Part shown: in pieces, positions 11,921-25,188 of the stretch
Layout: each line of letters starts with the position of its first letter
Position numbering within the stretch: position 1 is the first letter of the stretch
NCBI GenBank assembly: GCA_003864495.1
Contig: ML133465.1
Location: 1,301,163-1,365,162 of the forward strand
Source: Nemopilema nomurai
Taxonomy: Eukaryota; Cnidaria; Scyphozoa; Rhizostomeae; Rhizostomatidae
DNA length: 64,000 nt
Reading direction: 5' to 3'
Notes under the pieces: generated by a model
Told to the model about the DNA's origin: nothing
Database searches by the model: none
What the model saw: only the letters and a program-made list of their open reading frames with translations
Program-made: the position numbers and the translations under genes

Positions 11921-13033
11921 TTTGCAGAATGAACACAAGGCTTCAACGAGGGTGGATTTTCTCCTGCGCATCATCACTATGCGGAAGCCGCCGCATCGAG
12001 GGAGCAATAGTTTTTAATCTTGAGAAACTTGGGTAAACCTCCGGTAAGTTTGCAGGAAACACGCCATATTTTTAAGTATATTGTCGATATAAAGTAATAT
12101 CTACATAGACCTTCTATCAAACGCAATTGTTCTCGGTTTTCTAAACTACAGCAGTGGTGAGTGTGGTTGTTGACAACATTTACAAAATGATACAGCTTCT
12201 AGGCTAATGGTAACTTTACAAATCACAGGCATCTAAAATGGATCGGTTCCTTAATACAGTTCAGCATACAGTTAAGTATTGAAACAGAAACGCGAGAAAC
12301 ACCGGTAAGGGGACTCCTCTAAGCGGAGACTGGAACAAAAGTAGTAACATAAACAATGTGATTTCTAAAACAATTGCTTTTAATGTAAAATGATTACTTT
12401 TTTACATGACCAAATGATAAATTGGCACCCGATGAAAATCAGTGCTATATACGAATTCCAAATACGTGTTTATGTTGCGTCCTGGTCGGCTTTCTTTAAG
12501 TCAGCTTCAGACTCGAACTAAGTGTTCGCAACCTTGTAAAAACGACTCCATTAAAGGAATGTGTTTGCAAAACGGGAAAGACAATATTAATTATTGGTGG
12601 ACCCTTTAAGTCAAGGACTGGGATCTCGAGGAGTATTTAAAACGGAGAATTCCACCAATAATCATCAGTCTGCAAACAAATATTTCCTGGGGGCTTGTTA
12701 GCCCCCCTTGCGAATGACGTGTGTGTTGAAACAAGTTTAGAAAACCCCCTTAAAAACATCAACAGCACTATTGCCTCCCATCACAACAGAATGGATGAAT
12801 TTTTGTTGTAATAACCAGAATAAAAGCTACTAAATTTCAACGAGCTTTAAACGAACCAAATTGCGACTTTTTAGAGCACATTAATATACGGGAACCCGTT
12901 ATTGATTCACTCAAAAGCTGAAAGAGTGGATGTGAGCAGGAAATTCTGTTGGCGGACGATGACGTCATTTGCAAATGCTGTGTCCAGCTAGGCCTCATGT
13001 AGCCCGAAGGAAACGAGGTCAGGTAGAGTGTAT
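11921..13033. other. intergenic region between ABT1 and GMCL1
   Basis: This holds the ABT1 upstream region and the GMCL1 3' UTR. I see no reading frame with recognisable protein and no strong canonical AATAAA on the minus strand; an ATTAAA near 12378 is a weak candidate for GMCL1. Confidence 0.5.
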
Positions 13034-16000
13034 TCAGGAGTTCTGTCCGTTGATGTCATGAGAAGCGATCATTATCCTGGCACTTACAAACACAGGGAAT
13101 GTCCAGTTTTCATTGAGCTGAAACAGGGGCGCCTCCTCGTCGGTCTTGAGCATCATGTGCAGTAACCCTGTGTCTTTGCTGTTGACTTCAGCGCCTGAGT
13201 CGTTGGTCGTAAACAGTTTGAACCTAAGACGGGAAAAACGACATAAAGCGGTCGCAATTGACGGCTCACGCTGCAAAACCAAAACAAAGCCTCTTGAAAC
13301 TGGACATGAAGCTTCAACATTCAGGCGGCTAGGAACTGTGAAAATGCATTGAAAATAGAAGATAGTCTTGACACACAGGTAAAGTTGTCCAAAAACGGAT
13401 GTATTTATCCATTTAGCAGGGAGTGACCATTAAAACGAATAATTCATCCGAAAGGGCTTTCTTTATATCAAATACCAATTTGACCTCCGCAACTTTCTTT
13501 TGCCGTGAAGGTGGTGAAAACAACAACTTCAAACATGTTTAGTTTGAAGACTAAGTGAAATATCAGAGTCAGCGTTGGTCATGGTCTCTGTTATACCCAG
13601 GTATGCATCAAAGTGAGTTCAATAACGACTTCGGAGGTATCTAAGTGAGTTCAGTAAAGCGAAAGACCTAGACTTCTATTTCTTTTCGTACGATCCAAAT
13701 ATGATCTCACACGCGACGCAATGTAGTTTACGGCATCTGGAGAAAAGTCTTCCAAAAACGATCACGTTCAAGAGATCTAGTTAGGTAAATCTTCAATCTA
13801 AGAACTGTCGTATTAATGAACTTTTGTGTGTATTTTTTGCCGCAGGAAATGAACGGTAACAGACCTGAGCTTTGATAGCCAACGTGCATACAGTAGAAGA
13901 AAGCGATTGGCCTAAACAAGAATGTGGAGATCTCACCTCAGCGCAACCGCTCTTTGGCTCTGCATGCAAATGGCCGAGTTGCAAGGTTGACTGTATGTGT
14001 TACGTTTGATTGACAGGCTGCGATTCCTGTTGTCGTAAGTGACTATAATATCGATCCCACACGAAAATCCCGTCCACCGCCAACAATACTAAAACAGAAA
14101 TGCACATCATGTCGCTAACAATGCAGTTATTCAATGAGCCACAAATACGGCATACTACATCATTGCATGATCAAAGGGAAAAGGAAGCAGGAACCGAGCA
14201 ATTCGATAACTCCTCCTCACGCACCACTAAGTTCTTTAAGAGCCTTTAGGTGACAAAATCTAGAATGTATGCTGTCAAGTTTCATCAGTACTCCAAATCA
14301 TCATAAAAAGCATTTAGTACAAGTAGGAGCATTTACAGCAATCTAGAATGATAGATATACCCTGCTATTTTTCTCCAAAATCCTTCCACATCTGCACGCA
14401 AACTTTTCGAAAACATCCCTTGGCACTTGGATTGGGCCTTGGTCAGATCCATTGTAAACATTGAGCATTCTGTTCCATTGCTCTTCATATAATGATAAAA
14501 GCCATTCTTGAAAGAAAAGCAAAGCAGTTTTACAGTGAAAACCTAAAAATCAGTACTAAAAACAAAAATACACATATATACTGAAATACTGAAAATACAA
14601 GGAATAGCACTGTTTTTCATGAATTCTCAGAATAGATACGGTATTCTCGGAACAAATACACGGGAATCAAATTGCATGGTACAGATACTCGTGTTTTTAG
14701 AAACTGCTTCATCTACTTTGAAGTCAAGACCGGCACACTGTAACTGGGGTTGAAGTGGGTATGGTGTTATTGGGGTTTAAGTGGGGTTATTTTGTATAAG
14801 CCCCAAATAGAAACCACTTTAGGAATTTTGCTCCCCTTGCTGCAGGTTTTCCATAATTAATGAAAATTGAATTATTTAAAAACTTCATCGCAAATAATTA
14901 AATGTACGCAAAAAGTAAATTTAAATCGTCGTGTCAAAAACTTCATCTGTTTTAAATTCAAACAAACTGCAACAAAAAGGCATTCAGTTCCAGAAAACTT
15001 TCAGTTCAAGGAACTATCAAGCCAAGCGTTTGATGCAAAGAGGCCAATTCCGTATAACCGAGGAAGCGAACTTAACCGTCATCCAAAGGAAAAATTGAGC
15101 TATTTGCTTCTCTTACCTTTTGGTATTATCCCATCTTTTTTCAACAAGTTAATGGCTTTGGAATCTTCCAATAATCGTTCAAGCTTCAAGCACTTGAAAG
15201 TGGACGCAAACTGCAGTCCTTCCTCGGTTGCCAGGAAGGCTCTTTTCTTCCCTTCCTGCTCTCGCTCGATAAAATACCTCTGCGTTTCTTGAACGATTGA
15301 CTTCAATGGTAGATCGCAGGTGGGATGCAGTTTCAAGTAGACCCAAATCTTCAAGAAGTTGTACACGTCGACTTCCACCTGCATCACCACGAACTCCATC
15401 GACTGTAGAACCAGCTCCAGGACGTCCTGGCTTATTTCCTTTGCCACCGCAGGGGTACGACAAAGCAGCAAGTTTCGCTCGATCCACTGAAAACATCTAG
15501 AGTAGCGAAAAAGAAAGGCATTGCAGAGAGACATAATATCGACCACTAAGCTCTTCACATTGTATAACAGTTTGGTCATGCATATGACCGTGTACAATGC
15601 CTGCCAAAATTGTTGGCACACTAAAGACAATTCTTTGACTCACGTTTACTCATCCCCCTCCCCCTGCTGCTAAACGAAGCGTCAATTCTACACCAAACAT
15701 TTTCTCCAGATGGACTGGATGCTATGCTTTATTACCAAAATTGTTTCAGGGGGGAGGAAGGGGATTAACCGCTTTTGGCGTGTCGAAGAAATGAAAAATG
15801 CAAAACCAGAGAGAATACTGAGGTGTTCCAAGGACTTTTGACAGGCATTGTAAGTACTTTGCTGAATACCTCACAGAGGGAACTCAATGTGTTTCACTTA
15901 AAATTTGGAAAACCCTGTTACTCTAGGCAGGGACAAGATAAAATATCTAGATTAGATTCGACACTAGACTTTTAGAAGTGACCAAATGAAAGCCTGTTCC

Positions 16001-19000
16001 TTGACATTTTGCGATGTGTTTTAGAAAGTATCAAGGAAGTCGAAGAAAACACGTTATAATTAACTATTTTTGCTTTTAAGCAGGTAATTCAATAGCTATT
16101 TGTGTCACATATTTTGGAAAGGAACAAGAAATGAATTTTTTGTAACTAGTGAAATGCTTGGAAAACGGTTGTTTTTACAAAAGAATACAAGGCAATAACA
16201 GGTTTAAAAAGTAAACCACATCCTTGATAAGTGGAGGAGATTTACTACTTTAAGGGAAAGTTAAACAGGGTTGCTTTTTGAAAGAATTGACAGCCAAGTT
16301 TGTCGTTTTGGCCGTTTTCAAAAGCCCTTGGCCATCAAAAATATCTTTGCCTACAAGGCGTGAGCTGGCCGAATTTTGGCTGTTAGAAGAAAGCTTGTAG
16401 GAAAGAAACAGCTAGCTTTTGCGTCGAATGTAAACATAACTTCAAGGTATTTCTTTACAACAAAATATTTCATTTGAACAAAGCCTAAGTTCGTCATCAT
16501 GAAAATTTTCCCTATTTCCGAAGTTTGGTAAAAGGATTATGATTACATTTGACCACACCCATAAACACACTGTACCAAATTTGGCAAAAATCCAGCTGTT
16601 TGAGGGACCTTTTTGTTGAACTTAGCCGCAAAATAAAGAAACAATGTTTGGCCGACTTTGGCCGCAAACTACAAGTTTTGGACGCAGACCGTTCCAGACA
16701 TTAGGCAATCTTGTGGAACGTGTGACATGGCCCTCAATGTATGGGGTACAGTGTGGTAATACAAACATTGAAGAGAGAAATGTGTCTTACTTCTTTTCCA
16801 CCTCGGTCAATGCATAGGTGCAGGCTGCTTGGTGGTACTTGCAGACAGTAGAGGCCGAAAGTGTTTCCATCATGACGTCTTGACAAACCACCAGCAGGCC
16901 AGTGAGGTCCAGCAGTCGTGCCGCGGCAAGGGTCGGTATCACGTGACTGCGAAGTGTGTTGACATCGACTTCATCACTGTACAGGCTGCCAAAGGCGATG
17001 TCCAAAGCTGTCATGACAAAGAGAATGCAAGGGTACCAAAAAGCAGGTTGGGTTACGTACAACACGAAAACAAAACCGAGTTTGGTTAGGTACAACCTGA
17101 AAACAAAACCAAGTAGAACATAAAAAGAAAATTAGATAACCACTTGTTCCCAAAATTATGAAGAAATTAAAACCAAACTGAAAAAGCAAAGTTTTAAAAA
17201 ACAATCAAACAGTTGTTGTAAGCCACTCATTCTTCAAACTTTTGCTCAAACCAAAATTTATGACAGTGATGGTATTACTTTAGCAACATAAACATATATA
17301 TGAGCATTAATAGAAGTAACAAATACCATTATGTTCAAATAAGGATAAAAGACAGTTTCATATTTGACATCAGATTTTTAAGGAATGTGTTTGTGGAGGT
17401 GCATCATGTTGGGTCAGAAGATTATGTCGTCTGGTGATCAATTTCTTCATGCTGCTGTTTACCCTTCAAGAATGTTCAACTAGAGAATACAGGATTCCCC
17501 AGTTAGCTATCCACATTAACTGATTTGGCTGAGAGACTTAATGCTAGATTCTTTAAAAAAATATGGCCAGTGGATTATGGGAGCCTTTGCTGAAATAATT
17601 TGGTACTAGACTAATGCTAATACCACTGCCAGCCTGGTCACAACATTTTGTGGAGAGTGATCAGACTTTTTCATGCTGCAGTTCACCCATGTTGCCTTGT
17701 TGACTGAGCTGAGAACATTCTAACACTTTTCAGACAATCATCATATTCAAATACCTTTTCTGTCAACCGTGTCATCTGGTATTTCAATAGCAATGAAAGA
17801 AAGGCTGCTCTCCAACCATTGGCCTTTCAGCATTCCCCTGAAATACCCTGACTGGAAAACACAAAGGACAGACTATGGTAAATTATAGAACTGGATGCGA
17901 GGCTGTTTGCATTATCAATAAGATTGCAACATTCTTGTTTGACTTTCTTTGGATTTTCTTTTTAAACAAATAGAAATAATCCTGTTATTGAAAATAATTC
18001 TATATCAATTTCAACTTTAAATTTATAAATGTGCCCTTGCAACAATTTTTAGATTTAGACTGCAGATCTATTTATTGCCTACTCATTAGAAACAAAAAAT
18101 ATAGTCTTAACGTAAACAAGCATGTAGCACATGTGAAAAAAAAAACAAATTTTAAAACTTAGCCAATTTAGAACACAAAAGTTTTTAGCATCCAGTAAAC
18201 CACTCGCAACAACAAAAATATTCATCATTACATGTGCAATGCATTGCTCCCAACTGAATGCTGGGCATGCGCCTGCACCTCCTCCACTGAACGCCCTATA
18301 GCCCACTTCCATGTCAAAGTGCATAGTAAAAAAACCAGATAGAACAGCTTCCCAAAAATAGACTGTATTTTAATGGTTTTCAAGCCTCGCTACTCAGCAT
18401 ATCTGAATCAAATGACTGCTCTTTCACACAGGCCTCACAGTATAATGGCCACATAATTTGGACCTAAACAGTTACTTTGCAAAATCGAACAAAAGTAGTT
18501 GGACGAAAGCTAGGAAAAGCAGGCTGCTTGATGGTGAAACTTTGCCGGCATACATCCAGAATATCAAATAAGAATATTACCTGGCAAAGGTAGACTTTAT
18601 GTAGTTTCCATTCATGACCTGAAAAAAGACAAAGTACTTGACAAGATCAAACCAGTAAACAACATTTAGCTAAGTAGGGAAAGATTATTATCTTTCCTGT
18701 TTTTCTAGTCTAGGTTTGTCTAAAACCAGTTGATATATCTTGTTTTATAGCTGAACTATAGTTTTGCGAAATAACTCTTATAACAAACTGGAAATTTGGG
18801 AGCTTGACAACTGGTCCAAAATAGGGACCTTAAAAACCAGTAGCAAAAGTGACCTATTTTCTTTAGAAGGTGGAAATCTGTTTTTCCCTGTCAAGCTGGC
18901 AATATCAAGCAAAGGGTGTTATAACCTAACAGTTGATGTTTGATCACATGAAAACAAACTTATCAAATGAAAACCAACAAACTCACCAAGGACACTGATT

Positions 19001-20027
19001 GTCACATCGCTGTTTTCTCCTTCAAGGAACAGGACATTGTAGATATATTCCGATGTTGTTCTTAATCGTTTTCTAAAAGAAGGAAAACATTAAGTTAGGT
19101 ATTAAGTATATATAATGCTACAAATAAAGTGACTTTCCATCAAGCAGCTATAAAAGTATGACATAAATATCTCTAATGTTAAGACAAGTCCATCAAAAAT
19201 CTGAGGCATAACGATTCCTAATAGCATGCTTTTGAGTTTCTATCCTTTATTTTTTCAAACACCCTCTGATGAAATGCAAGAAAAAAGCTCCAAGTAGACT
19301 TTCAGGAGGCCCTTGGTTTCATCTTGCTTCATGTTATAAAACCTGATGCTTCAACCTCAACTCTTATTGCATCAATACTTGACCTAAGCAGTAAATATAT
19401 TTGAAATAAAGTGCATGTTTAAAATAAACAAACTTCTGATGTAGGTAGTTATATTTCTCACAGAACCCGACTGCAATTTCTAACCAGACAACTAAAAGTT
19501 GAACTTCAACTATATCACTACAGAGCAACATTTTCAATTATCCTGAATTTGAAATCATTCATTTGAAAAAATAACTCAAGTTTATATAATTTCGATTGCA
19601 GTGTTTACAATTGGCATTAATACACATTTTGAAAAAAATCCATCTTTCTTCTGCAGCCAATGTATTACAAAATAATATATCAAAATATTAAAATTAACAT
19701 GTTATCGCGTAAATGCAAGATACTCTCACAATCGTGACAATTTACTGGGTATTTGCATCACCTTGGAGACGATATAAATTTTAACGTAAACTAAGAGCTT
19801 AGTCTAACGTAATTGAGCATTATTTATGCTATAAGGTGTCGAAACAATATTTGATTTTACCTTCCTGGGCTGTGTTCCGTTTCAAACTCCTCATCTCGGC
19901 TAGAGCTATCTCCGCACATATCCTCTGCAGTTCGTTTGGAGGCAACCCTCGAGCTGCTATCTTGCGTTGTACTTCCATTATTTGATTTATTTCCTTTTGA
20001 AAATACTTTGCTCTGCTTAGCTCCCAT
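13034..20027 (-). CDS. GMCL1: germ cell-less protein, BTB-BACK ubiquitin-ligase adaptor
   Basis: Nine minus-strand exons (20027-19861, 19072-18987, 18618-18581, 17851-17755, 17007-16791, 15496-15117, 14506-14361, 14088-13937, 13223-13034) join in frame to give 490 residues; human GMCL1 is about 515. The start MGAKQSKVFSKG has the Met-Gly of an N-myristoylation site, as in known germ cell-less proteins, followed by an acidic, basic-flanked linker. The BTB domain (about residues 60-165) has SEYIYNVLFLEGENSDV and WKLHKVYLCQSGYF. BACK follows, with FQWIERNLL and VVMQVEVDVYNFLKIW. The C-terminal family domain contains YCWRWTGFSCGIDIIVTY. Family knowledge: it recruits CUL3 to substrates at the nuclear envelope or membrane; in flies it is needed for primordial germ cells. 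A longer open frame over exon 1 in another phase is a shadow. The 5' UTR is not defined. Confidence 0.93.
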
Positions 20028-21337
20028 TTCATTGGACCTGTTTGTTCAGAACATGAAAGGCCGACAGAAGTCTGAGATATACGTCCCAAAACTTCGGTGG
20101 TTCGATGGCCTAGGCTCACCGCTTGCTTTAAACAGTACACGTGTCAGCTATGAACATTTTCGGCACTTCTTTAACTACTTCCAGCATTTAGCTTATGCTT
20201 GACGCCAGTTTGGCAATCTTGTTAGCAAGAGTCGAGCGCTCCGCTTTCTTGTCCAAGAGCAAGAAGTAAGTTCTTGCATCAACAGTTGAAATCGCAGCTG
20301 AACTTCAAATCCGCTGGAATGACGCTGTAAAGACAAAGACAAAACATGAACTGTTTTCAAACTCGTAATGAAACCGAGTCTAGGCCGAAGAAGGGGGATC
20401 TTATGTTTTTCCTGGTTAATATCCTCCTTGGCGAAAGGGCACCTATTTATTTCAGAATCACACCACACCATCGCACTCATGTCGATGTATCACAGTATCT
20501 GGGTCATAGTGCAACGAGCGTGAACTTTATCTCTGATTACTTCAGAAATTTGAATGCCATTTCCTCCCAAAACGTAGCATGAAACATCATCAACAGCAAC
20601 AAATATTGTTAACAAATTATTTATTAATGCTTGCTGGCAACCATTGGAAAGCATTGAGACAGTCAAATCGTTCATGTACATCTTCTATGACAGCCGCACG
20701 TCTAGTTAGGACGGTTCGTCCGACAGATCAAATAGTAAGCCGGCAGAACGGTTAAGAAATCTAAAATGAAAGCATTGATGGAAACAATAGAGTCTACATA
20801 GGACGTAATTTACCATGCTTATGTGCAAACGGGAACTTTTCATCATCAAAATGATCAAAATTTACTTTCTTTAAATTTTTCTCTTACTTTTATATATAAC
20901 TTCAAACTGAATTGGAAATCTTGTGTTTAGATACGTCATTAGGGCACGTGACTCGATAGCTCTTCACGAGTTTTTTTCATGTGTTCTTCAGCATAACAAA
21001 ACCAATGCATCTGGTCTACTTTTTGAAATTGCTAATTTTTGTATTTCAACTTTGAATGTTTGTTATATTGTAATTAATATTTGTTTTTGCTGATAAAAAG
21101 ATTTGAGTTTTGAGTTTTTGAGAAAGTCGATGGCGACTAACGGGCCTCGCAGTGGCAGCGTTTGCACAAGAGTTCGATACGGGAAACACTTCCTTTGATG
21201 CACAAGTTGATATACAAGAATAACTAGCAAACACCAACGACTTGACTAGTATTTTCAATTAGTATTGCCGACAAAGTAAGGTGACCTCAAGGTAAAGTTC
21301 AACACTGAAAGGAATAGCAAAAATATAAGCTTATATA

Positions 21338-21409
21338 CAGGGACGGATCTGCGGGGCAGTGCCCCCCCCCCCCCCCCCAACTCAAAACGCTGGATCCGCT
21401 GCTGCTGAT
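21338..21409. mobile_element. short hAT-like foldback remnant with poly-C tract
   Basis: The segment opens CAGGGACGGATCTGCGGGG, runs through a pure cytosine tract, and closes with GCTGGATCCGCTGCTGCTG, so the ends are imperfect inverted repeats around GGATC. This resembles internally deleted hAT-type MITE ends. No flanking duplication is visible. Confidence 0.3.
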
Positions 21410-24400
21410 AAAGTGAGAAGATGGAAAGCACCTGGACACGAATTTTCAGACGGCATTTTGCATTTAAACGGATTTGCGGGGTAAGCGATTGAAATATCCA
21501 GCCTCACTTTTCTGTACCCATAAACAACTTGCAGAAGACAATGGCATCCAAAGCTCCAAAGCATGGATGGATGTGTTTCAGCATCAAGAATTCCACCTTC
21601 CTTTATTGGAACAAGTGAACCCAATCTTCGATTGCCTGTCAATAGTGAGGATGTGCCCTCCATCTTTTTAAAAGTGTGTTGAGTTTGTGCTGGTTAGTAG
21701 ATAACGTTTTCTTACCTGTTTTCGTAGAATGTTTGAGCAACTTGATGACGCACAACTGGAGCACACGCTGAGGACGGCTTGTAAAACGACATTTAATCCC
21801 TAAACAGTTCTTCTCCAGTGAAATGCCAGCTTAACGTGGACCCATCTATTTATTTTGTAGGCGGAAATTCAAAACAATAGCTGTCCTCCACCCTGGGACC
21901 CCTCAGGAGGCTTCAGAGTTCCTCCATTCCTGAACCTCGTTTCCGCATCACGCAATGAGTTCCTTTTTGTTTCGCAGCAAACGTGGACTGATGTCGAAGA
22001 GGGGCCGAAAAGCACGCAATGACAGCCGCACAACACCGAACACCTTGCCGACACCGAAACAAGTTGTTAGCCGCTATCCGTACTTACGTGGTTGCTCGCA
22101 AGCTAGTTGTCTTTGACGCAATCTTCTCGAGAAGGCTTTCCAAGAGCCGCCCTTCGTAGAATCAAGGGCCTGCTTCTTCGAGCAAGTCAAGTTCTTCTTT
22201 GTCTTTTCCCACAATGCACAAATACATTCTAACGGATTCCAAGGCAACATTTGTTAAGAGCTCCTACTGAGAGTTTCAGCCGTCGTCTTGAAAACCGTTT
22301 TCCTAACTTTAACGCCTATCAAGAGATTTCTGTATCTTCTATTCATAGGGAACTTCGTTCGAGTCAAGTCAGGCAGAAATATTTAACTGCATCTGGATAA
22401 AACCAGCTAATCTTCTTGATTGGCACCCAACCTAATCTTGATGTAGAGAGTGTTAAGTATTGTAGCGATTCGATGATGTGGCATCGGCTTGCATAACTTA
22501 CCATAGCTACCGAGCTAAAAAGACTATTTATATTCACCGTTTACCTATAACACATAAACTTACCTAATATTCACGACATGCTGTCTAATTTTGGTTTTGA
22601 ATTAATGTGCTTCGACTTGGTGCAATCGAACTCATTTACAAGGTCGACTTTCTTTGTCTCTAAACTATTGCGAATGGTTTGATGTGAAGTGTTCATAATC
22701 GATTAAATGGAATGGCATATAGGTACAATTCAAAGTAGACAAGAAGTGGCATCTTCTTCTAAGTACCCATGCCCGTTAAAACGACTCCTTGGAAGTCCAC
22801 CCAGGGCGTCTACCGAACCTTGAGGTAATCGGTTAAACGATAAGGTGGCTCTATAAACAATGCTTTGCAAGAATTGCCCTCAAACTGCAAACTGCTTCCC
22901 AAAAGTGTGCCACGAATAGAGAGAATGGAGATTGCAACTGGAGAAACATCATCGCAAGATCTCCACTACTGCACATTTGGAATAAAATGATGTAAAATTC
23001 GACCGTGGAAGGAGGACGAAGACAACGATGAACGAGGTCTAGAAGTCATTGAGAAAATATAAGACAAAATGTGAAGGGGAAAACCCAAAGACAAAAGCAA
23101 CACACACAAGAGAAATGTCGTTCAACAAGGAAGTAAATGATTGCTACCAAAAAAGTAATGGGATTCTCATTTGCAAAGAGGAGTGGTTGCACCCAAAGGT
23201 AACTACGACTATTCACTCTAGATTTTTGCAAAAGAAAAGTCATTTTATGAGAAGATTGTCATAAATTGTCAACGATTGGAACCGCCGCCTCACATGAGTC
23301 GACAGGTTTCTACTTGAAATATTGTAATCCAAATAAAACGTCTTTGATGAAGCAGAATTAACATTGTCAAGGGGCCTTTCACGCAAGTAGAATACGTTGT
23401 TTTGAGTGGAAGATTAAGAAAGCTTCACGGTGACGCTTTCATTTACCGGCAAAAGGTTCACGAAACAATCAAAGCTGAGAAAACATTCTGGTGAAGTTTT
23501 CTAAGCATAAATTGAAGCAACCTGCTCGGAAGTGCGAAATACAACCCAAACATTGTGCCTGGCCCAATAATTTTCAGGTTTGATCATTTCCCTCATGCAT
23601 TAGATAAAAGCGAGGCCCAAGTCATAGTTGCACCCAACACATGTCTCTAACGAGGTAATTATCTGCAACATTGAAAGTGGGCTTGGCCAGGGACACATCA
23701 GGCCCAAGAAGGCCTTCACGGGGCAGCGGGGTCAAACTGCCCCCGAATGCTTCACGTTTTCATGGTCAAATTGGTTCCTTCGAAGTACAAATTTCTTCAT
23801 AGAAGCTACCGCACGCACAAACCTCACGTTGTAGTTACAAGACTCAAGGTATGCTGAGTCAAACCTGAACATTTGCAGGGTTTGAAGCAAGTAAAAAATC
23901 ACTCATAATTTGTATGAGACTGGATAGATGTGGATTTATTGTCAATTACACGCTCCCTTGTAAATTAATCTGGTTGATGATAAGGTATTAGTTTTCAAGT
24001 TAGTTCGGGTGAGGAACAGAGCAGAAATTCGATGCAATTGCAAGAAAACGGCATAAATGCTTCACAAAGAAACCTAGTGTCATTTGATGGAGCAAAAATT
24101 GTGCACATCAACAAGTTGAGGTAGTTAACAGAGCCTAGAAACAAATCCGTCAATTGCAAAGAAAGGGCTGTTTAGGACGAGTGGCATACAATGACATGTC
24201 AGTGAATAATCATGAAGATTTTTGAAGAATAATAAGAAGAACCAGGAAGCAGAGTGAAAATAGCAGATTCAGTCTTTTCAGTACAGCTTCAAATCTCTCG
24301 AAGGTTGAACCCTGAGTAAACACAATGCTATTTAAAAAATTCGAACAGTCATTATATACAAATGCATATTCCCCCGCATTTTCAAACACCGCGCTCTGTC

Positions 24401-24860
24401 CCTTGTCTTGAAAAGTGACTGCTGGTCATCTGTCAGCAAACAATGGCGATTAAGCCTTCCTTTGACTCGTGACGTCAGTGACAAGTCCGCGTCCTATCAC
24501 TCTCAGGTCATCCAAGATTGCATCTAACTTCGGAACCATGTACTGTTTCGTGGAAGGCTGGAAGTAGAATACAGGAATTCAAAACAACATTGTCGCCTTG
24601 CGATGGCATTCTTGGTGGCTTTCTGAAGCTTTTCAATATACTTCATTGGTAACTTAATAGAAGTTAACTGAAACATTCTAAACACGATCGTGATCATATG
24701 ATGATAGTGACGCCGGGGCTACGCAATTAGGCCTTTTCCAGCTAGAGAATTTTCAACAGGCCCTTCTGTCTTATCATTCCCTTTTCACTCAAAATGACAA
24801 GCTACTATAAGGTCTCGAGACCAGGAAATACCATCTGCAGCGTCATGTGCAATGAAAGAG

Positions 24861-24866
24861 TTTATT
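24861..24866 (-). terminator. NOL6: candidate poly(A) signal AATAAA, NOL6
   Basis: The minus strand reads AATAAA about 320 bases after the predicted NOL6 stop at 25189, which supports placing the last exon at 25362-25189. Confidence 0.4.
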
Positions 24867-25188
24867 TTCCATGTTTTCACACAAGCATGAACACAAATCT
24901 AAAAACAAGGTGTCCATAGAGGAGAGGACGGGGGGTTGCTTTTATGGTTAAAAGTTTCCCTATAAAAAAGACAATTCTTTTGCTTCGCCAAAAATTCTGG
25001 ATGTCACCTAATAGTTCGAATAAAAAAGTTCCTATTTGAGAAAAAGATGAGAATGATGCAGAATCTGGATAGGACTTGGTAAAATATTTTGCGCCCATTA
25101 GAGTTTTCTTCCGTAGTCTATATAGGAAGGGCCATAAACAGTCAATTAGCAAAGAAGGTCTTGCTTTAATGCAAATTGAGATATTGAG

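Larger units (their letters stand above)
20028..25188. other. 5.1-kb gene-poor interval between GMCL1 and NOL6
   Basis: I find no recognisable gene. The interval contains the GMCL1 upstream region, a poly-C-bearing foldback remnant near 21338-21409, an unplaced 93-codon minus frame at 21382-21663, and the NOL6 3' UTR with its poly(A) signal at 24861. Short frames elsewhere show no family resemblance or matched splice sites. Confidence 0.55.

Noticed and set aside
15179..15496. 105-codon minus-strand frame rich in Gly/Arg
   Set aside because: It overlaps the BACK exon of GMCL1 in another phase.
19829..20140. 103-residue minus-strand protein with MKWELSRAKYF
   Set aside because: It is a shadow of GMCL1 exon 1; the alternate frame starting MGAKQSKVF joins the BTB exons in correct phase.
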